Positions 41,968 to 50,286 of a stretch of 50,286 nucleotides of DNA are shown piece after piece. Below the pieces are notes generated by a model that was given only the letters and a program-made list of their open reading frames with translations, was not told the origin of the DNA and did not search any database. Source of the stretch: Pinguiococcus pyrenoidosus (taxonomy: Eukaryota; Sar; Pinguiophyceae; Pinguiochrysidales; Pinguiochrysidaceae); NCBI GenBank assembly GCA_019677205.1, contig JAAMXY010000342.1, positions 1 through 50,286 of the forward strand, given 5' to 3'. Each line of letters begins with the position of its first letter. The first letter of the stretch is position 1. The translations under genes and the position numbers were made by a program.

Positions 41968-42872
41968 TGCTTCAGCATCCACAACCACAACACATTGGCC
42001 AAGTCCCGCAGCAGCAGCAGCAGCAGCAGCAGCAGCACCAGCAGCACCAGCACCAGCAGCACCAGCACCAGCCGCAGCAGCCGCCGCAGCACCAGCCGCA
42101 GCACCAGCGACAACAGTCGCATCGTTCTCGCCAGACAAGACAACAGCATCGTCAGCAGCTTCAACGCGACCGTGCAGGCCCGCAGCAGTCTCCGTCGCAG
42201 TACCTTGGATCGGAGCAGGAGCAAGCATCGCGAACTCACCCGGTGCGAGAGGGGATGGCCACCGCCGAGGCCGAGTTCGAGGGAGCTGCGCTTCGAGAGT
42301 CTGGGGAGCGTCGGACTGGTGCCGCGGGAGCTGACGGAGCCGCGAGCGACCCCTCCCGAAGCTCGACCGCGCAGGCGTTGCCTCCAAGGGGCGGCAGCCG
42401 ATCTCACCGTGGACGAGGCCGGGACAGCCGCAACCGTGGTGGCCGTGGCGGCAGAGCTGGCAGGGGCCGGGACCATGGCCGTGGCCGGGACGGCAGTGGA
42501 CGAGGCGGCGGCAGAGGTGGGCGGGGTGGAAGCGGCGGTGGCGGCGGTGGCGGGCGCGGCTCGTCCGGCTCACGGCAAGCTTCCAACGCGGCGGGAAAAG
42601 GCAATGCAGATAGCGGCGCTGGCGCGAAGCTCTCACAGGGCCAGGCGACGCATGAGGGCAAGAGCACGCCCAATGGCTACGGCAGGGGAAGCCAGGGGCG
42701 AGGATCGGATCGGCAGGGAAGCCGGTCCCGACAAAGCAAGGACGGGCCGCACAACCAAGGAAGCTCGGCTTCCGACGGCGCTGGAGCGCCGCCCCACCCG
42801 AAGAGATCTCGATCGAAGTACTCCAGGAAGGAGAGGAGCGAAGCGCGGGCTCAGGAGTCTGGCGAGACGTGA
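37150..42872 (+). CDS. PRRC2/BAT2-like low-complexity RNA-associated protein
   Basis: Six exons (37150-37218, 37305-40364, 40427-40693, 40756-41429, 41508-41856, 41919-42872) join in phase to 1790 residues; introns are 62-86 nt. Residues about 25-75 match the BAT2 N-terminal motif of animal PRRC2 and plant MOS1: a GGRLQVLG segment, then NTPSLKKENRGQDAFVSLVP and GGGGWGSK. The remainder is disordered: Gly/Pro-rich (75-330), Arg/Glu/Lys/Gln charged helices (about 400-465 and 640-705), a near-perfect Gln-Ala repeat (about 1314-1345), a Gln/His-rich run (about 1477-1540) and an RGG/GRG cluster (about 1630-1694), then a basic Ser/Arg tail. PRRC2 proteins bind initiation factors and stress granules in animals; the RGG box suggests RNA binding here. 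Homology outside the N-terminal motif cannot be judged because of composition. Confidence 0.8.
41299..41391. repeat. Coding Gln-Ala repeat
   Basis: A GCGCAG / GCACAG / GCTCAG / GCTCAA hexamer array inside exon 4 of the PRRC2-like gene encodes alternating Gln and Ala about fifteen times. Third positions vary, so the array is not a pure new slippage product. Confidence 0.9.
41931..42072. repeat. Coding CAG-rich tract
   Basis: Runs of CAG, broken by CGC, CTG and CAC codons, encode two poly-Gln blocks (up to nine Gln) and a Gln-His mixture at the start of exon 6 of the PRRC2-like gene. Confidence 0.93.
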
Positions 42873-42982
42873 GCGGACGAGAAACGAAGTGTGCACACGA
42901 GGGCAAGATGGAATCGATGGGCCTCCGGGCAGGACTTGATGATGTAGAACTCCTTGTAATTCTCGTTCGTTGCCCGCGGAGT

Positions 42983-43774
42983 CTAGGCCACCGGTCCCGC
43001 GTGGCTCTCCACGAATTCGACCACGTCGTGGATGTCGCCCTTGACGACGCTAGCCGCCGTGAAGGTGACGTCGCAGGGCGAGTCCTCCTCGAGCTTGAAC
43101 TTCACGCCAGGCCGGCCGAGCGGCAGCTTTCCCTCGTCGCTCGCACTGACGTCTGCCTTGGCCGCCCGCGTGCGGCGCAGCTCCTCCATCTCCCTCTCCA
43201 TAGCCACGCGGATCTTGTCCGGAGCCTTGGCGCCCACCACGTCACTCTTGTTGCAGGCCACCAAGACCGGCGGTCCCGCCTCCAGTCGCGCGTCCGTGAG
43301 CAGCTCGAAGAGGAACTCGGCGCCGTCCCTAGGGCCCGACCGCGGGTTGCTCGCGTCGATCACGAGCACCAGGGCGACCGCGCGGTCCAGCCAGGCATCG
43401 AGGGCCGCTCGGAGACGAAGGTGGCCCGGGAAGTCGACGAGAAGCTTGCCGCTGGGCAGCTTCTCCTGCTGCTCCTTCATGGACGTCAGGGTCTCCGGCA
43501 GCTCGTCGCGGAGGATCTTGTGGAACAGGCAGGTCTTGCCGGCCCCCGACGGCCCCACCAGCACCACGGCGTTCTTGGCCCCCCTGCGGGAGCCCACGCC
43601 CTTGGCATTTAGGCTCTGCAGCCAGGAAAGAAAGGCCGGCAGGGCCAAAAGCAGCCCCAGAGTCACCAGAAACACCGCCGGATGGACGCCTTCAAGCCAG
43701 GACAGCACCCCTACTGCTCGCGGTGCCTCCGCCTGCTCGGCGGCCGCATCGACGCCCAACTCCCGCTGTTCCAT
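42983..43774 (-). CDS. SRPRB: Signal recognition particle receptor subunit beta
   Basis: Single exon, 263 residues, close to the usual family length. A single N-terminal membrane anchor (about residues 33-52) is followed by an Arf-like GTPase: P-loop GPSGAGKT (74-81), DFPG (114-117, where SRPRB typically has D-x-P-G), and NKSD (175-178). An inserted loop with GPRDGAEFLFELLTDARLE is typical of SRPRB, as is a C-terminal segment ending FVESHA. SRPRB anchors the SRP receptor alpha subunit to the ER membrane and so is needed for co-translational protein import. That includes the first step of plastid targeting in algae with secondary plastids. It is convergent with the PRRC2-like gene (110 bp) and divergent from mTERF (144 bp). 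Confidence 0.92.
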   Translation of the reverse strand: MEQRELGVDAAAEQAEAPRAVGVLSWLEGVHPAVFLVTLGLLLALPAFLSWLQSLNAKGVGSRRGAKNAVVLVGPSGAGKTCLFHKILRDELPETLTSMKEQQEKLPSGKLLVDFPGHLRLRAALDAWLDRAVALVLVIDASNPRSGPRDGAEFLFELLTDARLEAGPPVLVACNKSDVVGAKAPDKIRVAMEREMEELRRTRAAKADVSASDEGKLPLGRPGVKFKLEEDSPCDVTFTAASVVKGDIHDVVEFVESHAGPVA

Positions 43775-43918
43775 GGCGCTCCAACGCCTGCGATTGCACT
43801 TCGGCCGGCCCTCGCCGGCGCGACACCGCGCGACACCGCAGCGCGACGTTGAGAGAGTCCCTTGGCGGCAGAGGCCGCCGGGGCCGAGGGAGGCCGCCGT
43901 TGCTCGAGATTTTGCAGG
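43775..43918. promoter_or_regulatory. 144-bp divergent promoter SRPRB / mTERF
   Basis: The two start codons are 144 bp apart on opposite strands, so this GC-rich segment must carry both promoters. It has a direct repeat GCGCGACACC / GCGACACCGC near 43820-43838. No CCAAT or TATA element is seen. Confidence 0.5.
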
Positions 43919-45799
43919 ATGGGGTCCCTGGCGACCCTGCTGCTATGGGGCCTGGTTTGTGGCCCGCCCCGTGGCCGCCTTGTGCGGCCCGCGGCGCTGC
44001 TTTCCGCCGCGAGGACGGATGCGTGGCTCGACGAGCAGATCCGCCTCCTGACGTCCGAGCTGGAGCTGTCGGAGACGGCCGCCGAGGAGCTGGTGAAGCA
44101 CACGACGCTGGTGGAGGCGGACCTGCTGGCGAAGGTGCGCTTTCTGCGGACGGAGTTGGGATATCCCAAGGTGCGTCGACCTGGTGATCTGCGACGCCGG
44201 GGGCTTTTCCCACTGACGTCGGCGGCGGCGCAGGCTCGGCTTCGCGAGATGATCAGCGCCCACCCGAAGCTCATGGCTGCCTGCCTCGTGGACGACCTGG
44301 AATCCAACATGAGCACGCTGGGGAAGGGGCTGCAACTGTCGGAAGAAGAGCTGCGCAAGATCACCTCCAAGGTAGGAGCAGTGCCGCAGCCTTGCGGGTG
44401 TCACCTGGGTCGCGAGGAGAGCCCTTCCTGATGGAAATCTGCATGTGCCGTAGGTCCCTACTCTCTTGCGGTACGATCGGCAGACTGTGAGGGCCCGAAT
44501 TGCGGCGCTGATGAGCCCGAGGGGCCTCGGTTTAAGCACGCAAGATGCCCGCTGTGTCATCCGTCGATGTCCGTCGCTTCTTCAGCTGCGAGGGCCAGAA
44601 GGCCGCTATCGCGCCATCCGGGAGATCCTAAGAGAGCTTCTCGAATGGGAAGATGAAGAGATCCTGGATGTCGTCAAGCGCTTTCCAAGCATCCTCAAGT
44701 ACAACCCGGCGTCCTACCACGAGAACTTCCAAACGCTCAAGAAAGCCACGCAGATGAGCGAAGAGGAGCTCCGGACCGTCTTCCACAAGGTCCCCGAAGC
44801 ACTTGTCTACTCGCTCAATACGGTACGGACGTGAAAGCCCGAGGTGACTCCCAGGGGGGCACTGCGAGAGCGGCGCTGATGCTGAACCCCTTCGCAGAAG
44901 CTTCTTCTGAACAAGCTGGCAGCGATCAAGAGTTGCTGTGGCTTTGATGACGAAGATCTCCGCATGGTCTGCCGAGTCTTCCCTACGATCCTGAAGATCT
45001 CGACGCAGGTAACCAAAGAAATCATGCAATCTTGGGTCTTTTCTTCCCGGCCAACAGACAGGAGCTGAGCTGTGCTGTGCGCTTGCCTTGGCGCAGAACA
45101 ACCTCGTGCCCAAGATCACCGCGATCCGGGAGTTCTTCGACTATTCCACCCCAGATCTTCGAAAGCTCTGCATGGGCAACAAGCGGATTCTCGGGGCAAG
45201 TCTTGAGAAGAATATCAAGCCAAAGTTCGAGTTCTTGTCAGGTCCCCTGGTGGTAAGCAAGTTGAGCAACACTTCCCGCGAGACGGACTCCCTCTGCAAC
45301 GGCGTTGACCCAGACCCGATACTTCTAGGCTTCCATGTCGAGGAAGGAGATCGGGCGCAAGGTAAGCAGACTTGCCAGATAAGAAAGACTCAATGGCCTC
45401 CCCACTTCTTATCTTTTCTCTGTTTCCCCAGCTGCTGGATCGCCCGCGCGTGCTGGGATTCTCGCTGGAGCACCGCATTCGTCCACGCTTTCAGCGGGTG
45501 AGTTTTGTGGCACACACATAGGAAGGAGATGAGCTGAAAGACGACAACCCACCGATGCAAACCTTGCTGGTCCTCAGCTGCTTGACGCCGGAGTGAAGAT
45601 CGAGAGTCTGTCGTCGTGGACGTTTCTCGAGCTGACGGACGCGAAATTCGACAAGTTCATGGAGAAGGTAGCCCCTGCTCTCCACAGCGATCCAAAGCCT
45701 AGGATCAAAAAGCGATCTGCCTGCCATAGGTCCGTGAAGGTTGCCATGCAAAGGCTCGATCAAAGGCGAGGTTCTCATACTTTCCCGGCATCTCTTTAG
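43919..45799 (+). CDS. mTERF-family organelle protein
   Basis: Eight exons (43919-44170, 44234-44371, 44454-44822, 44898-45008, 45097-45252, 45329-45361, 45432-45497, 45578-45799) are all in phase 0 and give 448 residues. Repeated helix-helix modules carry the mTERF signature of a leucine-rich helix pair with a proline: VPTLLRYD, FPSILKYNPASYHENF, VFPTILKISTQ, NKRILGASLEKNIKPKFEFL, PRVLGFSLEHRIRPRFQR. mTERFs wrap organelle DNA or RNA and act in transcription termination, splicing or ribosome assembly. The N-terminus is hydrophobic (LATLLLWGLVCG) then basic, so it may go through the secretory route to the plastid; a mitochondrial location is also possible. That each exon is in phase 0 suggests growth by repeat-exon duplication. 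The end is uncertain: a further intron may begin at about 45668. Confidence 0.85.
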
Positions 45800-46789
45800 A
45801 CCCGGCTCTAGCTCAAAGCCGCGGGAATGAGGGTCCCGGCGCCTGTCGTCTTGGCTCCGGCTGGGCAGTCACAGACTGCGCAAGCTTTTCTTTTCCCTGG
45901 CGCTCACGCTTGGCGAGCGATGTGAAACATATGATCTCGGGAAGTCCGCGCTGTTCAAGGCGTACGTATCTTGTAGTCATCTCCTCCGCAAAGAAGAAGA
46001 AGGAGGCTTCTGCGCCTAGCCTCCGCAGTGTTCGACGAGAGGCTTCACGCATGGGTGAGGCAAAGAATCGGATATGTCTCACGGTCACTCCTGATGCAGA
46101 AGTAGGCTGTCAAGGAGTTGGTCAAGACCATAGGCCTTTCAACAGCTTGAACGCCGAATGCCCAGGCCCCCGTTGACGAGCGAGGCGCCTTTGCGGGAAG
46201 TGACCTGGAATGTCCGCAAAGGGATGCCTCGTCAGCTTTGTCAGCAGGGATGCTCCATCTGAAAGTGTTGGGCAGCGTGGTTCTTCTGGGATACGCCGCC
46301 CCTTGATGATTGTCTCTCTTCTAGTTTCGAGACTCGGTCGTCGAGACTCGCTTGTCGAGGCAGATGTCCGAGGCAGATGTACGAGGCTTTCCATCTTGGC
46401 ATTGGTGGCATAGGAGCGGTTCCAAGTTCGAGAGCCTCGTGGTGTACAGATGCTCGAAGCTTGAAGACTCAACAGCGTGCTCTACTCTATTCAAAAAGCG
46501 CACTTAAGCGTGCATTATCTAGTTTGGTCTATGGTTCTTCCACTCCGCTATTTCGTATGATGTACGCAAAAAAAAGGAGAGCGATTTCTCAGCCCTCGCA
46601 TCGTCGGGTTTCGCACGCACACATTGCCGCCGTCGGCAGCTATCGGCGACAAGGCCCGCTTCTGCTACGACGCTACTAGTGTGCCTTGAGCGGATCGTCG
46701 CAGCCCATCATGCATGTACTGTTTTGTTCTGCTTGTAGGTTGTTGCCCTTGCGCTTTGCTATTCTTCAGCGCCGTCTGCTTGTAGTCGA
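45800..46789. other. Spacer without supported gene
   Basis: A 990-bp region between the mTERF gene and the minus-strand gene that ends at 46790. It could hold a further mTERF exon and two 3' UTRs. A 13-bp unit CGAGGCAGATGTN is tandemly duplicated at about 46357-46384. No other gene or repeat is convincing. Confidence 0.45.
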
Positions 46790-47815
46790 TTAGGCAGCCA
46801 TCTGAAGCTGTTCTTTGTCGTCGTCGCCCTTGATGTAGTCCTCGACGAGCTCGGTCTGCAGGCGCCAGCGCAAGTCTTGCGCGGCTCTCCAGGACGCGTC
46901 TGGCGAGCCGTTGGCGAGGTCTACTGGCGAGTGCGCGTCCAAAAATAAAAGGTTCGTGAGCGGCTCATGGGGGGCCTCCTCCTTGATCGCGTCGAGGTGG
47001 AAGTTGCGCAAAACGAAGCCGTCCTCGATGATCTTCTTGGCGGTCCGCTCCGCCAGGCTGGCCGGGCTCAGGCCTGTGAAGGAGCAGTAGAAGTTGAACT
47101 TGCCCGGCTTGGACCCTTCGGAGCCTCGGCGCTCGACGAAGATGGAGTGGTGCGGCCCGGCGCTATTCTTGCCCTCCGATAGGCGGCACTGGCGGTGCCG
47201 CAGCGTGACGAAGTGGTTGATGTTCTCCGGGTTGGTGAAGCGCAGCTTGATGGGCATGTTCTCCATCTGGGAGTCGACGCTGAACTGGCGAAGGTAGTCC
47301 ACCAGCGAGGCGGACGGCTCCATCAGCGGGCCGTAGGTGAAGGTGAAGATGTGCAACCGGTCGTCGCTGGAGGTGAAGACCTTGATGCGCTGCAGCTTGT
47401 CGCGGATGTCGCTGGGGAGGTCTGCCAGGAGGCGCTGGAGGGACTGCGCCGTGTTGGCGACGTCTCCGGGCTGGACGAAGCTGAGCTCGGTGACGCCGTT
47501 GCCGAGGTCGGCGGTGCACCTGGCCTCGGAGATGCTGAAGTTCGGGGCGTCGGGCCGCTGGGGAATGCTCTTCATGTGGGCCAGGCCGCTCTTCATGCAG
47601 GTCTCGCGGAAGTAGGCCGGCGGCATGTGGCCAGCGAACCAGCTCACGACGCCCTTGGCGGCGTTCTGGTAGTGCTCAAGCAGGTCCTTCTCCATGGCCG
47701 CGGTGGTGACGCGGTGCAGCCCAGCTGCATCCTCGGGCACCCAGGCCGCCCTGCTGAGGCTGCTGAGTCCCTTGGTCACGGGCTGCACGGGGTTGTTGGC
47801 AAGTACTCGACGCAT
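46790..47815 (-). CDS. Possible N-terminal region of a large NAD-glutamate dehydrogenase
   Basis: Single exon, 341 residues, complete with start and stop. Residues about 40-75 (LLEHYQNAAKGVVSWFAGHMPPAYFRETC, then HMKSIPQ) resemble the N-terminal segment of large NAD-specific glutamate dehydrogenases of fungi and protists, where WF..MP..YF precedes an ACT-like regulatory region. The middle (about 100-260) fits an ACT-like alpha/beta fold (ELSFVQPGD, KVFTSSDDRLHIFTFTYG, KFNFYCSFTGLSP). No catalytic dehydrogenase domain follows: the frame ends with an acidic KGDDDKEQLQMAA tail. It may be a stand-alone regulatory homologue, or the resemblance may be misleading. The N-terminus (MRRVLANNPVQPVTKGLSSLSRAAW) could be a mitochondrial presequence. 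Existence of the gene is more certain than the name. Confidence 0.55.
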   Translation of the reverse strand: MRRVLANNPVQPVTKGLSSLSRAAWVPEDAAGLHRVTTAAMEKDLLEHYQNAAKGVVSWFAGHMPPAYFRETCMKSGLAHMKSIPQRPDAPNFSISEARCTADLGNGVTELSFVQPGDVANTAQSLQRLLADLPSDIRDKLQRIKVFTSSDDRLHIFTFTYGPLMEPSASLVDYLRQFSVDSQMENMPIKLRFTNPENINHFVTLRHRQCRLSEGKNSAGPHHSIFVERRGSEGSKPGKFNFYCSFTGLSPASLAERTAKKIIEDGFVLRNFHLDAIKEEAPHEPLTNLLFLDAHSPVDLANGSPDASWRAAQDLRWRLQTELVEDYIKGDDDKEQLQMAA

Positions 47816-48659
47816 TGCTTTGCTGCTTTGCTGCTTTGCTGCTTTTGTCGCTCTGGTAGGTGCGGGGGGCGATAGGTCTGCGGCTGCGGAAGAGGCAGGC
47901 CGAAGCGACCGAACGTTCAGTCCAGTCGAGAAATTCTGCGTTCTTTGAAGGGCAGATCCTGCGTTCTATACACGAGGGGCTTGTGCGTGGTGAAACATGG
48001 CAGAGGAGCGCGCGAGAAGGGGATCAGGCATTGGATGCTTGGTTCAAGATCAAGGCGTGATCTGTCCAATGGTGATGGTGAGAATGTCGAAAGAGCCAAT
48101 TATGAGTGACGTCAAGCATCGAAAATTTCTTGTTCGTATGTTATGGCCAACTTGAAGATTCCAAAGCTCAACCTGGCCACGTCAAGGTGTGAACGTGGAG
48201 ATAATTTTTGACAGATCATAATCCCTAAAAGTTTTGAGTGACTTTGGATTTTTCGGGGAATGTCTCACCTTCTCTGCTCTTCGTCCTTAAGTTTTTCAAT
48301 GAATGGGTTGCCATAGGGTGATACTCCTAAAGATTCTTAGGTGCATCTCATCAACCTTATTTTGCCACCTATTCAATTATATTTTACGAGTAATAATTGC
48401 CTGAATCTGGCCGTTTCCTTTGCACCTACCACAGTGCTCGTGCACATGCATCTGGACAAAGACCACATGCAACGCGGCATATAAGGGTGTTCGTTCGACT
48501 AGCTTGAAGCTTTATTGTAAAACGCTTGAGTGGCAGCGCATCCACAACCCTTTCATTGGCCAGCTCGTGACATGCCCATAGCGATTGGTGCATTGATGCA
48601 TTTGGACCTTACGCCCGCGTGTTTGAATTGAATCAACCGGGCACCGTTAACCGCACGTT

Positions 48660-48700
48660 TCGACGCGGGACGCGGGATTCGGGACGCGGGATTCGGCATC
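48660..48700. repeat. GGGACGCGGGATTC short tandem repeat
   Basis: Two and a half copies of a 14-bp unit (CGGGACGCGGGATT) stand in tandem. The unit resembles the GAGTCGCGAG block near 23590, read on the other strand. Confidence 0.8.
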
Positions 48701-48994
48701 TCACCCGTCTCTCCCATGCCTCAAGGCGACGCACCAAGTGTGCGGGCCGCCGGACAGTCAGAGAGGCAGGAGCGATGCATAGGACAGACACGATATCCTC
48801 AGTCCAGCCAGCCAGCCAGTCAGTCGTCAGACGCACAAGCTGAGCACCGACCATGCTACTCGCTAGCTATGCATGCATCTCTTGGAAGCCCCTCTTCTAA
48901 CAACGATCACGTCCCGTCGACAGCGCCTGCAAGAGCGGAAGAAAGGCACCGGTGGATGCTGCAAGACAGCTGCGACGACCGATGACCGCTACGC

Positions 48995-49025
48995 CTCCAT
49001 ACTCCATACTCCATCCTCCATACAC
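48995..49025. repeat. TCCATAC short tandem repeat
   Basis: About four copies of CTCCATA/CTCCATC in tandem, non-coding, upstream of the CAP-domain gene. Confidence 0.8.
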
Positions 49026-49241
49026 CCAGAAGTGATCCTTCCGAAGTTCTAGTATCGAAATAGATGAACCATTCTGACGCAGTTGTTCTTCAGCAGTTTC
49101 GCAACCCTACTCACGTAACCGTTGCGTGAACAGCGCCCGCTCCCGCTCTCTCGGCCATCTCGCGGCCTCCTCCCACTGCGCTTGGAGGCTTGCAAGTCTT
49201 TTGGTGCAGTCGGGGGCGTAGCCGCCACAGCACTCCAGCAG

Positions 49242-50286
49242 ATGGCGCTATCGGAAGACGCTCGAGCGCTGCTGGCGAGCAGCATCCTCGCCGGCGTCAA
49301 TGAGCGCCGTAGCACCGCAGGTCTCACTGCCCTTGAGGTGGAGTCCACTGCCGCGGCCGTGGCGGAAGGCCACGCCAGAGACATGGCCGAGGCGGGCTAC
49401 ACCTCTCACGTCAGCCAAGACGGCCTGAAGCCCTACCACCGGTACTTCGCCGCGGGGCTCTCGGATCACGTTGCTGAGGCCATTGCGTCCGTGCAAGGGA
49501 CCGACATCCCCGAGGGCCTCAGCGAGGAGAGCCTCAAGGGCGTCGCGGACGATGCGGTGGAGGGGCTCCTGGGAGCGCCAAGCCTGGAAGGCGAAGCGAG
49601 CCCGGCGCTGCTGGCACCGGGCGCCACGCACGCGGGGATTGGCGTTTGGCTTGCGAACGGTAGGCTCCAAGCGGTGGCTGCGGTGGCCAGCAGGCTCATG
49701 GACAGGCAGGACGCCATACGCTTAAGGCTACCGGCTTCGGGCGTCATCAGCTTCCGCGGGCGGATGCAGCGTCCAGATCTGGAGCTGAGCCCCGCAGGGG
49801 TGATCGTGTACAAGGACGCCCCGCCGGAGGCCCTTACACCGGAGGTGCTTGGCCGAGATCACCAGGGCGCCTATGCGGACTTTGGCGCAGAGGTTGTGTC
49901 GCAGATTTTGCCGTCGGCCATGACGGTTGCGGAGGATGGAGCCATCCAAGCGGAGGTTGCCGTGGACACGGAGTCGGCGGGAAGCACGTACTACGCCAAG
50001 CTGTTCTTGGCGCCCAGGACGGTAGTAGCAGCCGCGCTCGATGCCGAGCAAGCTGGCGATCAGGTGAAGCTGCCACTGGCGGACAGCGTCGTCGGCAGCG
50101 TGGCAGTTGCCTTTGACAGTGACGCGATTCCCGGTCAGCCGCAGAATGATGCGGAAGCCGCGGAGAGCTTGGGGATCCCAGACGCGAGTTCACTGGACTA
50201 CAGTAGCTCCGAAGCGAGAGCACGAGGCGGTGCGGAGCAGAGCGTGCAAGATCCGAACGAGTTGCGGCTACTGCGGCAAAGGGACA
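49242..50286 (+). CDS. CAP-domain (SCP/PR-1-like) protein, 5' part
   Basis: From the ATG at 49242 the frame stays open for 348 codons to the end of the window. Residues about 5-165 fit a CAP domain: NERRSTAGLTALEV, then GHARDMAEAGYTSHVSQDG with the first histidine, AEAIASVQG with the glutamate, and ATHAGIGVWLANGRLQAVAA with the second histidine, followed by the closing strands. CAP proteins bind sterols or lipids or act as proteolytic modulators; they are usually secreted, but no signal peptide is seen from this ATG. The frame is open back to about 49119, preceded by a stop, so an upstream exon with a signal peptide may exist. The rest of the visible protein is acidic and Ala/Val-rich with no recognised domain. 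Confidence 0.7.
   Translation, partial: MALSEDARALLASSILAGVNERRSTAGLTALEVESTAAAVAEGHARDMAEAGYTSHVSQDGLKPYHRYFAAGLSDHVAEAIASVQGTDIPEGLSEESLKGVADDAVEGLLGAPSLEGEASPALLAPGATHAGIGVWLANGRLQAVAAVASRLMDRQDAIRLRLPASGVISFRGRMQRPDLELSPAGVIVYKDAPPEALTPEVLGRDHQGAYADFGAEVVSQILPSAMTVAEDGAIQAEVAVDTESAGSTYYAKLFLAPRTVVAAALDAEQAGDQVKLPLADSVVGSVAVAFDSDAIPGQPQNDAEAAESLGIPDASSLDYSSSEARARGGAEQSVQDPNELRLLRQRD

Larger units (their letters stand above)
47816..49241. other. Long divergent spacer, AT-richer and repeat-bearing
   Basis: A 1426-bp spacer between two divergent genes. Bases 48060-48430 are richer in A+T than the window as a whole. ATTGG pentamers occur at 48555-48559 and 48583-48587. A GGGACGCGGGATTC repeat lies at 48660-48700 and a TCCATAC repeat at about 48995-49025. 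No gene or RNA is supported; an upstream exon of the CAP-domain gene is possible. Confidence 0.5.

Noticed and set aside
41512-42939. Continuous 475-codon frame reading through the PRRC2-like intron at 41857
   Set aside because: After 41857 this frame turns Ser- then Arg-rich. The alternative, spliced at 41857/41919, keeps the Gln-rich frame and reaches an RGG region and a proper end.
1-50286. Bacterial or phage origin of the window
   Set aside because: GT-AG introns, PAN2, formin, SRPRB, RSP3 and plastid presequences are eukaryotic; no operons or Shine-Dalgarno sites are seen.
1-50286. tRNA or rRNA genes
   Set aside because: I scanned for the T-arm GGTTCGANNCC box and rRNA-like conserved stretches and found no paired cloverleaf; a covariance search could still reveal one.

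Overview
The window is nuclear DNA of a eukaryotic, flagellated, photosynthetic protist. It is about 60% GC by eye. Most genes carry short GT-AG introns (about 40-210 nt, typically 60-90). A radial spoke protein (RSP3) points to a motile 9+2 flagellum. Several proteins start with a signal peptide followed at once by a basic stretch led by an aromatic residue (for example AQA|FRTP, SAAW, AACGF). One also has a second, thylakoid-type hydrophobic signal. That layout is typical of algae with a red-derived secondary plastid (stramenopile, haptophyte, cryptophyte or chromerid type). I cannot name the species.

Twenty genes are supported, tightly packed and on both strands. Exon models were built by hand from reading frame, splice sites and phase; coordinates at introns are predictions. 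Order: parvulin fragment (+, 1-245); RSP3 (-, 758-2155); plastid ICMT-like methyltransferase (+, 3139-4491); secreted EF-hand/metallophosphoesterase (-, 4863-6599); PAN2 deadenylase subunit (-, 7268-12876, 19 exons); PDZ-TBC Rab-GAP (+, 12960-16363); plastid-targeted unknown (+, 16777-17673); thylakoid-lumen unknown (-, 17781-18689); 73-residue membrane protein in three exons (+, 19040-19437); unknown (-, 19604-20443); ankyrin protein with an unknown C-terminal half (+, 21008-23461); formin with a PH-like domain (+, 24419-28426); plastid membrane protein (-, 28802-29323); septin-type GTPase with C-terminal membrane segments (+, 29961-32565, containing an 84-N assembly gap); 1049-residue coiled-coil protein (-, 32691-36082); PRRC2/BAT2-like RGG protein (+, 37150-42872); SRP receptor beta (-, 42983-43774); mTERF protein (+, 43919-45799); possible N-terminal region of a large NAD-glutamate dehydrogenase (-, 46790-47815); CAP-domain protein running off the end (+, 49242-50286).

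There is no operon logic. Neighbouring genes alternate, giving convergent 3' ends 100-500 bp apart and divergent 5' ends, some only 83-144 bp apart. The wide divergent spacers hold the non-coding signal: clusters of CCAAT/ATTGG pentamers, AT-rich islands and short tandem repeats. The genes cover mRNA turnover and translation (PAN2, PRRC2-like), membrane traffic and secretion (TBC, SRPRB), cytoskeleton and cell shape (formin, septin-like, RSP3, coiled coil) and plastid or organelle function. The least conventional items are the membrane-anchored septin, the PH-containing formin, the PDZ-TBC fusion and the three-exon microprotein gene. No bacterial-style system, CRISPR array, prophage, virus or intact transposon is visible.
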